Shown one piece after another: positions 9,596 through 18,478 of a stretch of 64,000 nt of DNA. The stretch is from Fimbriimonadales bacterium. Its GTDB lineage: Bacteria > Armatimonadota > Fimbriimonadia > Fimbriimonadales > ATM1. Location of the stretch: assembly GCA_035559795.1 (NCBI GenBank), contig DATMAR010000003.1:62001-126000 (forward strand), read 5' to 3'. Below the pieces are notes generated by a model, which was not told where the DNA came from, ran no database searches, and saw only the letters and a list, made by a program, of their open reading frames with translations. The position numbers and the translations under genes were made by a program. Positions within the stretch are counted from its first letter, which is position 1. The number at the start of each line of letters is the position of its first letter.

Positions 9596-11587
9596 TTAGT
9601 GATATAAAGTTTTTGCTTCAATCTTTTCTCTCGTCATAGATTCCCAGATACTATTCGCTTCTCGATACAATTCTTCTACGAATTCGCTCAAGAAGTATCT
9701 TCCTTTTTCCTTTGCGAGCGTGTACCAAGGATTCATCAAAACGACGCGTAGGAGGAAAACGCCTTCCTTTCGGTACTCCTCGATAGACACACCAAGACGT
9801 TTCAAAAAATCCGCAAGCGTTTCTTCGGAATAACGTTCTGTGGTAATCAACGTGCGGCTGATGAAGAATTTCTGAGTATAGACAGAAGAGCGGGCATCAG
9901 GGGATATGCTGAATTTTTGGAAAATCCGCGAATTCAATTCGTTGATTTCCGCTAATGACGAGACACGATTCACAGGGCGGAAAAGAAAGCAAACAACATT
10001 CGAATCGGGGGGGCAAAGCAATAATCCTTCGCAAGTTGAGTTTTCTGCAAATTCGTTCCGCCGTTCCAAAAGCGCGGCGAATTCGCTCGCGTTTCGAACG
10101 GTTTCTCGAATCAATAGTCCATGTCCTTCGTTATCGAGAGGAATAAGCGTGTGGCTCAACCAAACCGAGGCGGCTGCGGCTCCCGGTTTGCTCCCTTCCA
10201 AGATGTAAGAGCCGATGCCATCCGTAAATTCCGGTGCAACGCTTATCGGCAACTTTTCGATATACGGAGCGTATTGTCGTACGACCCATTTGACAAGTTT
10301 GGATTTAAAGCATATCGCTCCGGCAGGATAAGGGCAGTATCCTAATTTGTGGGGGTCTACGCTGTTCGAGTCGCATTTCCCCAAATCTTCGAGTGCATCA
10401 CAAACCGACTTTTCCGGAAGATGCAGATCGATTTTCCGAACTTCCCCCCCTAAAAGCACTTCCGCAGTCGGTTCTCCCAACCCTATACGCTTCGGAACCG
10501 TTACCGTGCGAAGATAACCACCATAAGCGGAGTCAGCATGAATCCAAAAAGAAGATGCCCCCCCTGATTCGCGTTCTTCTCGAAGCGAAGTTATGGCATC
10601 CACTGGGTCTATCGCTCCCTCTTCGGTCGTTCCAACCACGGGCACGACTGCTAAAACATGTTTTCCTTCCTTCTCGATTTCGTGGATCTTCTCTTCCAAG
10701 TCTTTTACCTTCATCCGAAAATGTCTGTCTACTTTGACTCGAATCAACGAATGACGCCCTAATCCCAATATGTCTGCAATTTTTGAGAAACTATAGTGGT
10801 GCGTTTCGGGCATCAATAACACGGGCTCGGATTGCAACATATTACAGACCGACACTAACCCATACTCCGCGACATTATAAGGTGAATTCCGATACGACTC
10901 CAAAAATCGTGCAAATTCATCGGGTTCATTACCGAATTTCGCAAGAAAGGCACTCCAACACTCCTCGAGGAAACCCAATGCGCGCTGAGGAGACATACCG
11001 AGAAGTTTCGTTTGCGACATCTCCGACAAAGGCGATTCGATACCAAGTTCCTTTACTACATCGCGCAAAACGAAAGGCAAATACTTTACGGAACGTGCAA
11101 CCCACAATCCTTCTAAATTCGCTATAGTGCCGCAACTCGTGAGATGCGCCCAAGAATTCTCGTCGTATCCCAGCATTTTCGCAATCATTTGGGCGGCTTC
11201 TAATTCGAGACGAACCGTAACGGGGGCTGCTTCTGAAGTTACGTTGTTCGGATTATAAAGCATGGTTGCGAAATATCCAGCGATGCTCGGCATGGTTTGC
11301 GCAGAAACCATGTGGGCTGCATAGCGAGGACTGTGAAACGGAAAATCAGCCTTGAGCCTCGCCAGAAGTTCCATCAATCGGTCTTCGAACCGGTCGTTAA
11401 ATTCCTCCTGCATGCGACGCATGCTCGAATCCACGATAAACCCATCTTCGGGAAAATAATTACGGCACCAGTGATGGTAATCGTCTACGATTCTTCGAAT
11501 TAAAGAAGCGAATTCCTCACCATGTTCCGCTTTAGAACCCGAAAACCAAGCGCTAATCGAATGGAGCGAATCTTTACATTTTCTCAC
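9596..11587 (-). CDS. PLP-dependent decarboxylase, tyrosine/glutamate decarboxylase-like (group II)
   Basis: A 663-residue fold-type I enzyme that probably decarboxylates an amino acid. TSCGTIANLEG (150-160) binds the PLP phosphate, His263-His264 in ETHHYS stack on the ring, HADSAYGG (350-357) carries the aspartate that pairs with the pyridine nitrogen, and DPHKLGY (411-417) holds the Schiff-base Lys414. Length and order resemble bacterial tyrosine decarboxylases (about 620 residues), but substrate cannot be assigned. The start is GTG 11587 with no good Shine-Dalgarno. It is divergent from nnrS, and two Fnr-type palindromes lie in the shared control region, so redox or nitrogen-oxide control is plausible. 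Confidence 0.85.
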   Translation of the reverse strand: MRKCKDSLHSISAWFSGSKAEHGEEFASLIRRIVDDYHHWCRNYFPEDGFIVDSSMRRMQEEFNDRFEDRLMELLARLKADFPFHSPRYAAHMVSAQTMPSIAGYFATMLYNPNNVTSEAAPVTVRLELEAAQMIAKMLGYDENSWAHLTSCGTIANLEGLWVARSVKYLPFVLRDVVKELGIESPLSEMSQTKLLGMSPQRALGFLEECWSAFLAKFGNEPDEFARFLESYRNSPYNVAEYGLVSVCNMLQSEPVLLMPETHHYSFSKIADILGLGRHSLIRVKVDRHFRMKVKDLEEKIHEIEKEGKHVLAVVPVVGTTEEGAIDPVDAITSLREERESGGASSFWIHADSAYGGYLRTVTVPKRIGLGEPTAEVLLGGEVRKIDLHLPEKSVCDALEDLGKCDSNSVDPHKLGYCPYPAGAICFKSKLVKWVVRQYAPYIEKLPISVAPEFTDGIGSYILEGSKPGAAAASVWLSHTLIPLDNEGHGLLIRETVRNASEFAALLERRNEFAENSTCEGLLLCPPDSNVVCFLFRPVNRVSSLAEINELNSRIFQKFSISPDARSSVYTQKFFISRTLITTERYSEETLADFLKRLGVSIEEYRKEGVFLLRVVLMNPWYTLAKEKGRYFLSEFVEELYREANSIWESMTREKIEAKTLYH

Positions 11588-11626
11588 AGAGATAAAATAT
11601 TTTTGCCTTTTCTCCCTCGCAAAACC

Positions 11627-11640
11627 ATGATAAAAATCAT
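11627..11640. promoter_or_regulatory. Fnr-type palindrome facing the decarboxylase gene
   Basis: ATGAT-AAAA-ATCAT is a perfect 14-base palindrome of the TGAT-N4-ATCA class. Its centre is 46.5 bases from the decarboxylase GTG. AT-rich -10 candidates lie between them. Its centre is exactly 35 bases from the second box. Confidence 0.6.
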
Positions 11641-11661
11641 ATTCTTCGAATTCGCAAAAAT

Positions 11662-11703
11662 ATGATGTACATCATGGAAAGTATTCATTTTTGACCCTAT
11701 GAT
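11662..11703 (+). promoter_or_regulatory. Class II Fnr-type promoter of nnrS
   Basis: The palindrome ATGAT-GTAC-ATCAT (11662-11675) is followed by a -10 box TATGAT (11698-11703). The distance from box centre to -10 box is 29.5 bases, the spacing of class II Fnr/Crp promoters. The predicted start of transcription falls at about 11710, which places the box centre at -41.5 and coincides with the nnrS GTG. Confidence 0.7.
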
Positions 11704-11709
11704 GTTCGT

Positions 11710-13086
11710 GTGATTTCCGAAAAACGAACACTTCGGCGCATCCCCCTTCGTGCGGCACCTGCCAAGAATGCAAATTCGAGTGAAGTGGCAGCCCAAACCT
11801 CTATATACCGCCCATTTTTCCTCGCAGGCATTCTCAGCGTACTAACCGCCGGATGCTTGCTCGGAGCAGTGGCTTTGTTAGGTATCTCTTTCAACCAAAA
11901 CTACACTTTAAGCGCATGGAGCCCTTACATTCTCGCCCACGCCAATTCCCAAGTCTATGGATGGGTCGGTTTTTTCATCATGGGCTTCGCTCTGCAACAA
12001 CACTCGCCCTCCCTATCGAAGGTCGTTTTATTTTATCGGTTGGCTTTCATTTCTCTGGTTTTGATGGGTTTAGGAATCGCACTGCGTTTCGCGGCTGAAC
12101 CTCTATCGAGCGTAGAACCCGAAATTTGGATACCCATCGGAGTTCTATCCACAGTGATGCAAGCCATCGCTGTTGCGCTTTTCATAATCAATATTAGAAT
12201 AACGCGTTTTGTCGCGCCTGACAGCACTTCTACATGGCAAACGAAGTTCGTATTCCTTTCCCTCTTTTGGTGGCTCATTGTCGCTTTTTCCGAACCTTTT
12301 TATTTCTTGAATTCTCACCAATCGGATTCTACGGCGAGCATCATGTTCATCGCGAAATGGTTTCCGCCGTATCGTGATGTGCAATTCCTCGGTTTCGTTT
12401 CCATGATGATTTTCGGGGTGGCTTTTTCGAAACTCCATTCCTGCTTCGGATTCGAAGCGGCAGAACGCAAATGGGGACATATCGGGTTATCGCTATGGAC
12501 GATAGGATTACTCATGCGAATCTTCGGATGGTTGAGCGGTTTCGACGCTGGTTTTTCGGGGGGGAGCAAAATCATTTTCAATGCTGGCAATTGGCTTCTG
12601 CTTTTAGGTGCGATTCTTCTCGTTTGGAATACGAAAGTGTTCTCCACACCGGAAGTCTCTCTTCCCTCGCATAAATTTTTACGCGCTGCGTTTTCTTGGT
12701 TATTGATTGGGGGGGTGCTAATGGTTCTCGAACCGTTTCATCTACAAGCGATAGGCGCACCGTTTTCCCATGCCTACGTAGGCGCTATACGCCATGCTGT
12801 CACCGTCGGTTTCATTTCACAAATGATCGTAGGCGTATCGTTATTGGTCGTCTCGCGAATGAACGACGTAGACCCTACGAAACAAGGCGAACTGTGGTCT
12901 GTTTTTTGGCTTTTGAATTTAGGAAATGCTGCGAGAGTCTTTTTAGAAATCGGCACGGATTATTCATCTTACGCTTTTCTCCCGATGGGTCTAACCGGAT
13001 TCATCGAACTCTCTGCCCTGGGTATTTGGGCATGGAGTATATCGCGAATCATGTTGCGCAAACAGATGGTGAGTTATGCAAACTAA
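11710..13086 (+). CDS. nnrS: NnrS family membrane protein
   Basis: A 458-residue integral membrane protein with about twelve transmembrane segments. NnrS is a heme- and copper-containing protein that relieves nitric oxide stress and is usually controlled by NO-responsive Crp/Fnr regulators. Characteristic stretches include RPFFLAGILSVLTAG near the start, LAHANSQVYGWVGFFIMGFALQ and a late HAYVGAIRHAVTVGFIS. The only suitable start is GTG 11710, which coincides with the predicted transcription start, so the mRNA may be leaderless. The stop overlaps the start of the next Crp/Fnr gene. Two G7 tracts lie inside. Confidence 0.88.
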   Translation: MISEKRTLRRIPLRAAPAKNANSSEVAAQTSIYRPFFLAGILSVLTAGCLLGAVALLGISFNQNYTLSAWSPYILAHANSQVYGWVGFFIMGFALQQHSPSLSKVVLFYRLAFISLVLMGLGIALRFAAEPLSSVEPEIWIPIGVLSTVMQAIAVALFIINIRITRFVAPDSTSTWQTKFVFLSLFWWLIVAFSEPFYFLNSHQSDSTASIMFIAKWFPPYRDVQFLGFVSMMIFGVAFSKLHSCFGFEAAERKWGHIGLSLWTIGLLMRIFGWLSGFDAGFSGGSKIIFNAGNWLLLLGAILLVWNTKVFSTPEVSLPSHKFLRAAFSWLLIGGVLMVLEPFHLQAIGAPFSHAYVGAIRHAVTVGFISQMIVGVSLLVVSRMNDVDPTKQGELWSVFWLLNLGNAARVFLEIGTDYSSYAFLPMGLTGFIELSALGIWAWSISRIMLRKQMVSYAN

Positions 13087-13885
13087 ATCGAACCTAACAA
13101 AAGCTAAGAAACTCTATTCCAAACTTTGGAACAATTTCCACATTCTAAAGAAAGAACTTCTGCACGCATCTCCACAAAAGATTTTCGAAGCGAGCCACTT
13201 AAGTGAAATTCTAACACCGAAAGAAATCGCTCTTATGTCGGAGCAATCCTACCTTGCGTCCGCTGAGCGTGGAGAAATCCTTTGGCTCGCCGGCATGCCC
13301 GCGGATTACGTAACTTTGATCGTGAAAGGTTTCGTAAAACTTACGAAATTATCCGTTTCAGGGCAAGAAGTCGTCGTAGACATTTTAGGACCGGAGCATT
13401 GGGTGGGATTAGTTACGGCAGTCGAAGGCTTAGGACATCCTTGTCATGCCGTAGCAGGAACTCGCGTTTGGTACTTGAAAATTCCCACTTCAGCATTTAT
13501 GAGTGTTTATACAAAGAATACGAAATTGAAAGACAGCGCATTGAGAGAGTTAGGGGAACGACTTCGACGCGCTCACGAAATGATGGCTCGTTTATCCTCG
13601 GGAAATCTCGAGGAACGATTAGCGGCAACATTGCTGATTCTAAGTAGTCAATATGGCGAAAACACTCCAAAAGGCTTAAAACTTAAAATTCGTTTACCTA
13701 TAAAAGATTTAGCAAATATCGCGGGGGTCTCGTATGAAAATACAGAGCAAATCTTAGATATTTGGAAAAAGCGCAATATTTTACATATCGACCATCGCAA
13801 TATTCTCATCCAAAACCAAGAGGCACTCGGTGAAATAGTAGCCCAAATCTCGATTCCGCCTTCCACAGAAACGACTTTGCAATGA
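13076..13885 (+). CDS. Crp/Fnr-family regulator (second paralogue, coupled to nnrS)
   Basis: A 269-residue regulator whose ATG overlaps the end of nnrS by 11 bases, so the two are translationally coupled. The sensor barrel (LIVKGFVKLTKLSVSGQ...GPEHWVGLVTAVEG) and winged-helix region are clearly paralogous to the regulator at 6577-7293. It carries an N-terminal extension of about 40 residues. In the recognition helix SYENTEQILDIWK, Gln replaces the Arg conserved in Fnr-type readers, so its DNA target may differ from TGAT. No cysteine cluster is present. A role in NO or redox response is inferred from linkage with nnrS. Confidence 0.82.
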   Translation: MQTKSNLTKAKKLYSKLWNNFHILKKELLHASPQKIFEASHLSEILTPKEIALMSEQSYLASAERGEILWLAGMPADYVTLIVKGFVKLTKLSVSGQEVVVDILGPEHWVGLVTAVEGLGHPCHAVAGTRVWYLKIPTSAFMSVYTKNTKLKDSALRELGERLRRAHEMMARLSSGNLEERLAATLLILSSQYGENTPKGLKLKIRLPIKDLANIAGVSYENTEQILDIWKKRNILHIDHRNILIQNQEALGEIVAQISIPPSTETTLQ

Positions 13886-13941
13886 AACAAAAAGAGGGGG
13901 ACTCGAAAATTTAGAAGAAAATGTAGATATTCTTTGATCTT

Positions 13942-14514
13942 TCATCTCTTCCGAGATGACGAGGAAAGAAAGTGCTCTAATTCTTCCGGAGTATTTATAT
14001 TTCGTATCGCCCAAGGGTCGAAATTCTCGAAAAGTTCATCCTCCTCAACCACTTTTACCCTGAGACGTTTTATCCAACCCATCACTCGTTTTTCTCCCGA
14101 CTCGACTAAATCTTTTAAAATTCCGAATGCTTCCCTCTTATACAAAGCGCAAAGGGGCTGTAGTTCGCCATCCACCCTCGGTATCGCGACATCCCCCCCC
14201 ATAGAACGTTCATAAAGAAAGGGAACCAACTTTGCATCGAAGTTCGGAATATCGCAAGAGACTACGAACACGTAATCTTTTTCGGGCACGAACTTCGAGA
14301 GCGCACGAGCAGGTCCTGCATATGCCTCTTCGTCTTTCAAAAACCTGCAGCCTTCGATAGGACGATTCCCTAATACCGTAATTGGAATGCCCAATCCGCG
14401 AAGCTCTTGGACGATTCGTTCGGCGATGGTCTTGTCTCTTATTTTTATCTCTCCCTTATCACAGCCCATGCGAAGGCTCGCGCCTCCTGTAAGAAGAACA
14501 GCCTCGATTTCCAC
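13942..14514 (-). CDS. mobA: Molybdenum cofactor guanylyltransferase MobA
   Basis: MobA links GMP from GTP to molybdopterin, giving the guanine dinucleotide cofactor used by DMSO-reductase-family enzymes such as nitrate reductases. The 190-residue protein has the nucleotide-binding start VLLTGGASLRMGCDKGE (residues 6-22) and the metal-binding VVSCDIPN in the middle, which are diagnostic. It sits after the nnrS-crp pair in opposite orientation, which fits a nitrogen-oxide or molybdoenzyme context. A molybdate-binding ModA lies at the right end of the window. A G8 tract encodes Gly-Gly in SMGGDVAIP. Confidence 0.92.
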   Translation of the reverse strand: MEIEAVLLTGGASLRMGCDKGEIKIRDKTIAERIVQELRGLGIPITVLGNRPIEGCRFLKDEEAYAGPARALSKFVPEKDYVFVVSCDIPNFDAKLVPFLYERSMGGDVAIPRVDGELQPLCALYKREAFGILKDLVESGEKRVMGWIKRLRVKVVEEDELFENFDPWAIRNINTPEELEHFLSSSSRKR

Positions 14515-14849
14515 AGCAATAAGATTACCTTTACAAAATAAGATTACCTTTCTAAAATGGTTGCCTTATGTCTAAATCATGTCCTTTATAATGCCTTTTT
14601 AGGGGGTGTGATAGACGACTCGTTTTCGAATTCGTTCGTCTAAACACACAACCTTCCTGCATAACCGCCGTAAGGCGCATGATCAGAGGTACATCTTGTA
14701 GGAACGTCGTAAGGCGCGATTCTTGCAGAGCACTTAAAGTCGCGATCAAAAAACAAACGTAATGAGGAGTCGTAATCCGAATCCCTCTGCTATTATTGAA
14801 GGGAATAGTAGCGGCGTCGAGCCGTAAATAAAACATCAGGAGGAAAAAA
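14515..14849. repeat. Intergenic region with a short tandem repeat and two decayed REP copies
   Basis: Near 14518-14553 the unit AATAAGATTACCTTT occurs twice in tandem. Degenerate REP hairpins lie at about 14665-14681 and 14698-14720 (GTAGGAACGTCGTAAGGCGCG). The right end carries the Shine-Dalgarno of the next gene. No coding sequence is seen. Confidence 0.6.
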
Positions 14850-15164
14850 ATGAGCAAACTGCCGAAACATTACACGGAGTTTTTAGAAAAGTATCCGAAA
14901 ATTGCCGAGACATATCGTGCTTTAGGTGACGCAGTCTCCTCAGTGGGACCGCTGGATACTAAAACGAAGGAACTCATCAAATTGGCTCTCGCAATCGGTA
15001 ACCGCCAGGAGGGAGGTGTGCACAGTCATACTCGTAGGGCACTCGAAGCAGGAGCTACGAAGGACGAAATCCGGCACACCGTTTTGCTTTCCCTTACGAC
15101 GATTGGCTTTCCGAACATGATGGCGGCTCTTTCTTGGGTCGAAGACGTTCTGGAAAAAGATTGA
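14850..15164 (+). CDS. Carboxymuconolactone decarboxylase (AhpD-like) family protein
   Basis: A 104-residue all-helical protein of the CMD/AhpD fold. The family core is visible: TKELIKLALAIGNRQEGGVHSHTRRALEAGAT (residues 39-70) and EIRHTVLLSLTTIGFPNMM after it. The usual redox CxxC of AhpD is absent: EGGVHSH stands in its place, as in a known cysteine-free subgroup, so peroxidase activity is unlikely. Function unknown. The start has an AGGAGG Shine-Dalgarno seven bases upstream. Confidence 0.85.
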   Translation: MSKLPKHYTEFLEKYPKIAETYRALGDAVSSVGPLDTKTKELIKLALAIGNRQEGGVHSHTRRALEAGATKDEIRHTVLLSLTTIGFPNMMAALSWVEDVLEKD

Positions 15165-15202
15165 ATCCACGCGATTGAAAAAAGCATAAAAAAGGAAACT
15201 AA

Positions 15203-16327
15203 ATGCAATTCGGTTGGAACATACGCACCACCACCTTCGACACTGATTCGGAGGCGTTAGAAAAAGAAATCGAATTCCTGAAGAAAGTCAACACGAAATT
15301 CGTCCGAGACCAAGGTGCTGCTGCAGATGCAGTATTTCATCGCAAACGAAACATCCTTTTTCATCCGGAGCATGAACATCGAGTTATTCGCGCCTTGGAA
15401 AAGGCGCGCATCGAATTTCGCATCGTCCTCGTTCATTCAACACCTTGGGTCATCGATGCTGCCCCCCCAGAATGGGTGCAAGCGATGCGCGACTATCGCC
15501 ACCCGGATGGGACGCAAATCCCCCCCTGGCATATCGCTCCTGCGCTCGTTACGCTCGGTTTTTTCGGAAAGCATTCCGCATGCGACGAACTGCGCGACGC
15601 GATGAGGCATTGGGTCATCTTCGCGGGAGCCTATTTTCGTGGATTTCGCAACGTTCGCGCCGAAATCGGCAACGGTTCCGATAATCAACGCTGGCACAAA
15701 TGGGGTCCTTGGTCGTTTCTCAATCCTGCATGGCGAGCGTTCGTGCAAGAAAAACTAGGCGTGCGTGAAATTTATTCTTTCAAAGAAGTTTTGGATTTCG
15801 AAGCGGAACTCGGAGATTTATTCACATTCCACTCGGGAGGATTGCCCATAGATCCCGCCTCAGGCTTTGCTTATATGGGCAAAGACGGTGTTATAACGCT
15901 TACCGGACCGAGAGAGACGGAACAAATGCCCGAGGGTCGCATTCAAACCCCCCCCGTGCAATGGTACGGACCTACACCGAAAATCATTTCCGAATGCGGA
16001 GTGACCGACAAACTTATTCCGGAGCGAGGAAAAAAATTTCTCGAAATGATCAAGTTCTTGGAAAGTAAAGGCGTTACTCATATCGGATTTTTCGAAGGGA
16101 CAGAAACCCGCCTGTGGCCTTTCGTCGCAGAAAGCGGCGCGACCCTCTCGCTTTGGGGTCTCGGAAAACGCCCGTATCGCGATTACCTGGACTTGGTGCG
16201 CGAGCACCTGAATGGTGAATTCCCCGAGTTCTCTGCCCTTTTCGCCCTTCGCCACACCGAGCCAGGATTGGCGGAACTCTTCGAATTTTTGGAAAAGCAG
16301 TCCATCTTACCGCGAACGCCTATATAA
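15203..16327 (+). CDS. Uncharacterised protein, possibly a TIM-barrel glycosidase-like fold
   Basis: A 374-residue soluble protein with no signal peptide, starting after AAAGGA. I do not recognise the family. Its layout resembles clan GH-A barrels: the start FGWNIRTTTFDTD, VRDQG early on, LVHSTPW near residue 80, then AEIGNG (153-158) where such enzymes carry IGNE, and ISECGVTD (262-269) where the nucleophile Glu would sit. If the comparison holds, the acid/base Glu is replaced by Gly157, which suggests an altered or non-hydrolytic role. This is inference from motif spacing. Three C7-C8 tracts encode Pro-Pro. Confidence 0.5.
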   Translation: MQFGWNIRTTTFDTDSEALEKEIEFLKKVNTKFVRDQGAAADAVFHRKRNILFHPEHEHRVIRALEKARIEFRIVLVHSTPWVIDAAPPEWVQAMRDYRHPDGTQIPPWHIAPALVTLGFFGKHSACDELRDAMRHWVIFAGAYFRGFRNVRAEIGNGSDNQRWHKWGPWSFLNPAWRAFVQEKLGVREIYSFKEVLDFEAELGDLFTFHSGGLPIDPASGFAYMGKDGVITLTGPRETEQMPEGRIQTPPVQWYGPTPKIISECGVTDKLIPERGKKFLEMIKFLESKGVTHIGFFEGTETRLWPFVAESGATLSLWGLGKRPYRDYLDLVREHLNGEFPEFSALFALRHTEPGLAELFEFLEKQSILPRTPI

Positions 16328-16415
16328 TATAATCAATACTTTTCGAGAGCAGCAGGCTTCGCTTGCGAAAAAAATTATCATTCTCGGAAACTCTACATTA
16401 GAGGCTCTGCAATAA

Positions 16416-17963
16416 ATGAAAACGTTGATTCTATTTCTGCTCGCGTGTATTGCGCAAATTAGTTTCGCCCAACTCAATTACGTCGAATCCTCGACGGGAC
16501 TCCAAGCTCCCGCCATGGAAGCGGGACCGACTGAAATCGAATTCGCCGACGTAAATGCAGATGGCAATCTTGATATCGTTTGCATCGGTGACCACGGCTC
16601 TCCCTATATCGGCTCAGGCGAACACGGTGTCATGGTATGGTTCGGAGACGGGTTGGGAAATTGGTCGGTCCTTCAAGTCGGGAATTTCGGATACGGGGGG
16701 GTCGCTCTCGGTGATATCAATAACGACGGTTTGATGGACATCGGATATGCAATGCATCACAATTACTCTTCGACGGATTTCGGAAATCAACTTATGGAAG
16801 TCGCGCTCGGAGACGGAACGGGAACGAGTTGGATTCCATGGGACGATGGGTTAGCGACGAACGGTGAGACATACGGAATGTTCGGATGCGATTTTGCCGA
16901 CATCGACAACGACGGGGATTTGGATTTCGGCTCTATTTCTTTCGGATGCTGTGCTGGAGTTCATGTGTATCGAAACAATGGCGATGGAACGTGGACGCAA
17001 ACGTTCGGATTCACGGGGGGGAATTCGACACTGGTTTTCGTCTTCGGCGAAATCAACGGAGATGGATTTGTTGATTTTGCTTGCGGACATGGCCAAGGTG
17101 CTGGTTCTGTGTATTTAGGCGACGGCAAAGGTGGATTCAAACCCGGCGATGGCAATCTCCCCCCCGCTGGCAATTACGGACGTTACGGAATTTCTCTCGG
17201 AGATATAAACGACGACGGAAAAGACGATCTGGCATATGTAACCGGCAGCGGAGCCATCAAAGTCTACAGTTGGGCTTCCGATGGAAGTTGGACGAATCTC
17301 ACCGGCTCACTTCCCACTTCCGGTTTTTACGGGACGCAAATCGCGGACATGAACTTGGACGGTCATGGTGACATCGTCGGTTTTGCACTGGGAAGCATCA
17401 AAATTTTCACCGGTGACGGGAACGGGAATTGGACGCTCATGGCTACGATCACGACTCCCAACTCGTGCGACCTCGCGGCTTGGCGCGCTGGTTACGACTT
17501 CGACCATAACGGTTATCCGGACGTCGTTCGAATCGCAGAAGAAAACTGTTCATGGTCGGGGGGGCAGAACCGACCTCGAGCATATAAAGAAGCCTCGACT
17601 CCTCAATCCCCGTGGATTTTTCCGAAAACCCCGAGGGGGGGCGAGACTCTCGTGGCAGGCTCCGTGCGATTCATCGAATGGCATGCTGCCGTCCCACAAG
17701 AAGTCATGCCTGCAACCATGAGCATCGAAATTTCCACCAAAGGTGCTTCGGGACCTTGGCAAACCATAGTCAGTGGAGCTCCGAACAATGGCCGCTTCCA
17801 ATGGCAAATTCCTCGCACTCTCCCTTCTTCGAAAAATTGCTATTTGCGCTTTACGCTGACGACTTCGAATGGCACAATTCGCACGACTACTTCGAAACCC
17901 TTTTCGATCGTGCACACATATTCTCCGACAGATCCGAAACCAGCCCCCCCAAGAGGCGGATAG
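16416..17963 (+). CDS. Secreted FG-GAP/VCBS-repeat protein
   Basis: A 515-residue exported protein with a signal peptide (1-18, ending SFA). Seven calcium-binding DxDxDG-type loops recur at residues about 45-53, 100-108, 162-170, 212-220, 263-271, 311-319 and 361-369 (for example DVNADGNLD, DINNDGLMD, DIDNDGDLD), the mark of an FG-GAP beta propeller. A C-terminal domain of about 115 residues (GETLVAGSVRFIEWHA onward) looks like an Ig or fibronectin module. It ends in PAPPRGG with no clear sorting signal. It is probably a cell-surface or extracellular binding protein. It holds many G7 and C7 tracts. Confidence 0.85.
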   Translation: MKTLILFLLACIAQISFAQLNYVESSTGLQAPAMEAGPTEIEFADVNADGNLDIVCIGDHGSPYIGSGEHGVMVWFGDGLGNWSVLQVGNFGYGGVALGDINNDGLMDIGYAMHHNYSSTDFGNQLMEVALGDGTGTSWIPWDDGLATNGETYGMFGCDFADIDNDGDLDFGSISFGCCAGVHVYRNNGDGTWTQTFGFTGGNSTLVFVFGEINGDGFVDFACGHGQGAGSVYLGDGKGGFKPGDGNLPPAGNYGRYGISLGDINDDGKDDLAYVTGSGAIKVYSWASDGSWTNLTGSLPTSGFYGTQIADMNLDGHGDIVGFALGSIKIFTGDGNGNWTLMATITTPNSCDLAAWRAGYDFDHNGYPDVVRIAEENCSWSGGQNRPRAYKEASTPQSPWIFPKTPRGGETLVAGSVRFIEWHAAVPQEVMPATMSIEISTKGASGPWQTIVSGAPNNGRFQWQIPRTLPSSKNCYLRFTLTTSNGTIRTTTSKPFSIVHTYSPTDPKPAPPRGG

Positions 17964-18151
17964 TTTCCGAAGGCTAAAGTTGTAATATAAAAAACACTTG
18001 TCTATTCACGTTCCTAAAACGCGCCGGAACATCGTTCCGCTTTTGTCGCATAGCAAGTTTTTTGCCCGGAAACTAAAGAGAAATCCCTTCGATACACATC
18101 CACTTGGGCTCTATCGCTCCTTAAAAAGGAGCCGTCAACTAATGAATAGTC

Positions 18152-18226
18152 TGGAGCCGGCGACAGGATTCGAACCCGCGACCCGCGGTTTACAAAACCG
18201 CTGCTCTACCACTGAGCTACGCCGGC
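18152..18226 (-). tRNA. tRNA-Thr (anticodon TGT), CCA encoded
   Basis: The minus strand gives a full cloverleaf: acceptor GCCGGCG pairing with CGCCGGC, D arm GCTC...GAGC, anticodon stem GCGGT/ACCGC with loop TTTGTAA (anticodon TGT), and T arm with TTCGAAT. The discriminator is T, and CCA is encoded at 18154-18152. No strong promoter was recognised upstream. Confidence 0.97.
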
Positions 18227-18478
18227 AAAGCAAACATTAGTTTACTTTCTGAAAATACCCAAGTAAAAACACCGTGCATCGTTCACTCTTTCCTCCCCCA
18301 ACTTAGAGACCACGAATTTTAAAACAAAAAACGAGGTGGCGCGGTAGTCAATACACTTTTCTGATAAGCAAAGCGCTTTTCCCAGACGGCGCGAGGATTC
18401 GAGGGGAAGGACAGAAAAAGTGCCAGTTTTTTCGGGGGATTTCTCCAAATATAGCGCAATCTACGGAAGAAATCTTTT
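18227..18478. other. Gap between tRNA-Thr and the prepilin operon
   Basis: No gene, strong terminator or known RNA is seen. The gap presumably holds the promoters for the tRNA (leftward) and the prepilin operon (rightward), but no consensus -35/-10 pair stands out. Confidence 0.35.

Noticed and set aside
17998-18240. Open frame containing LEPATGFEPATRGLQ
   Set aside because: This is the familiar false protein made by reading antisense through a tRNA; the region is tRNA-Thr.
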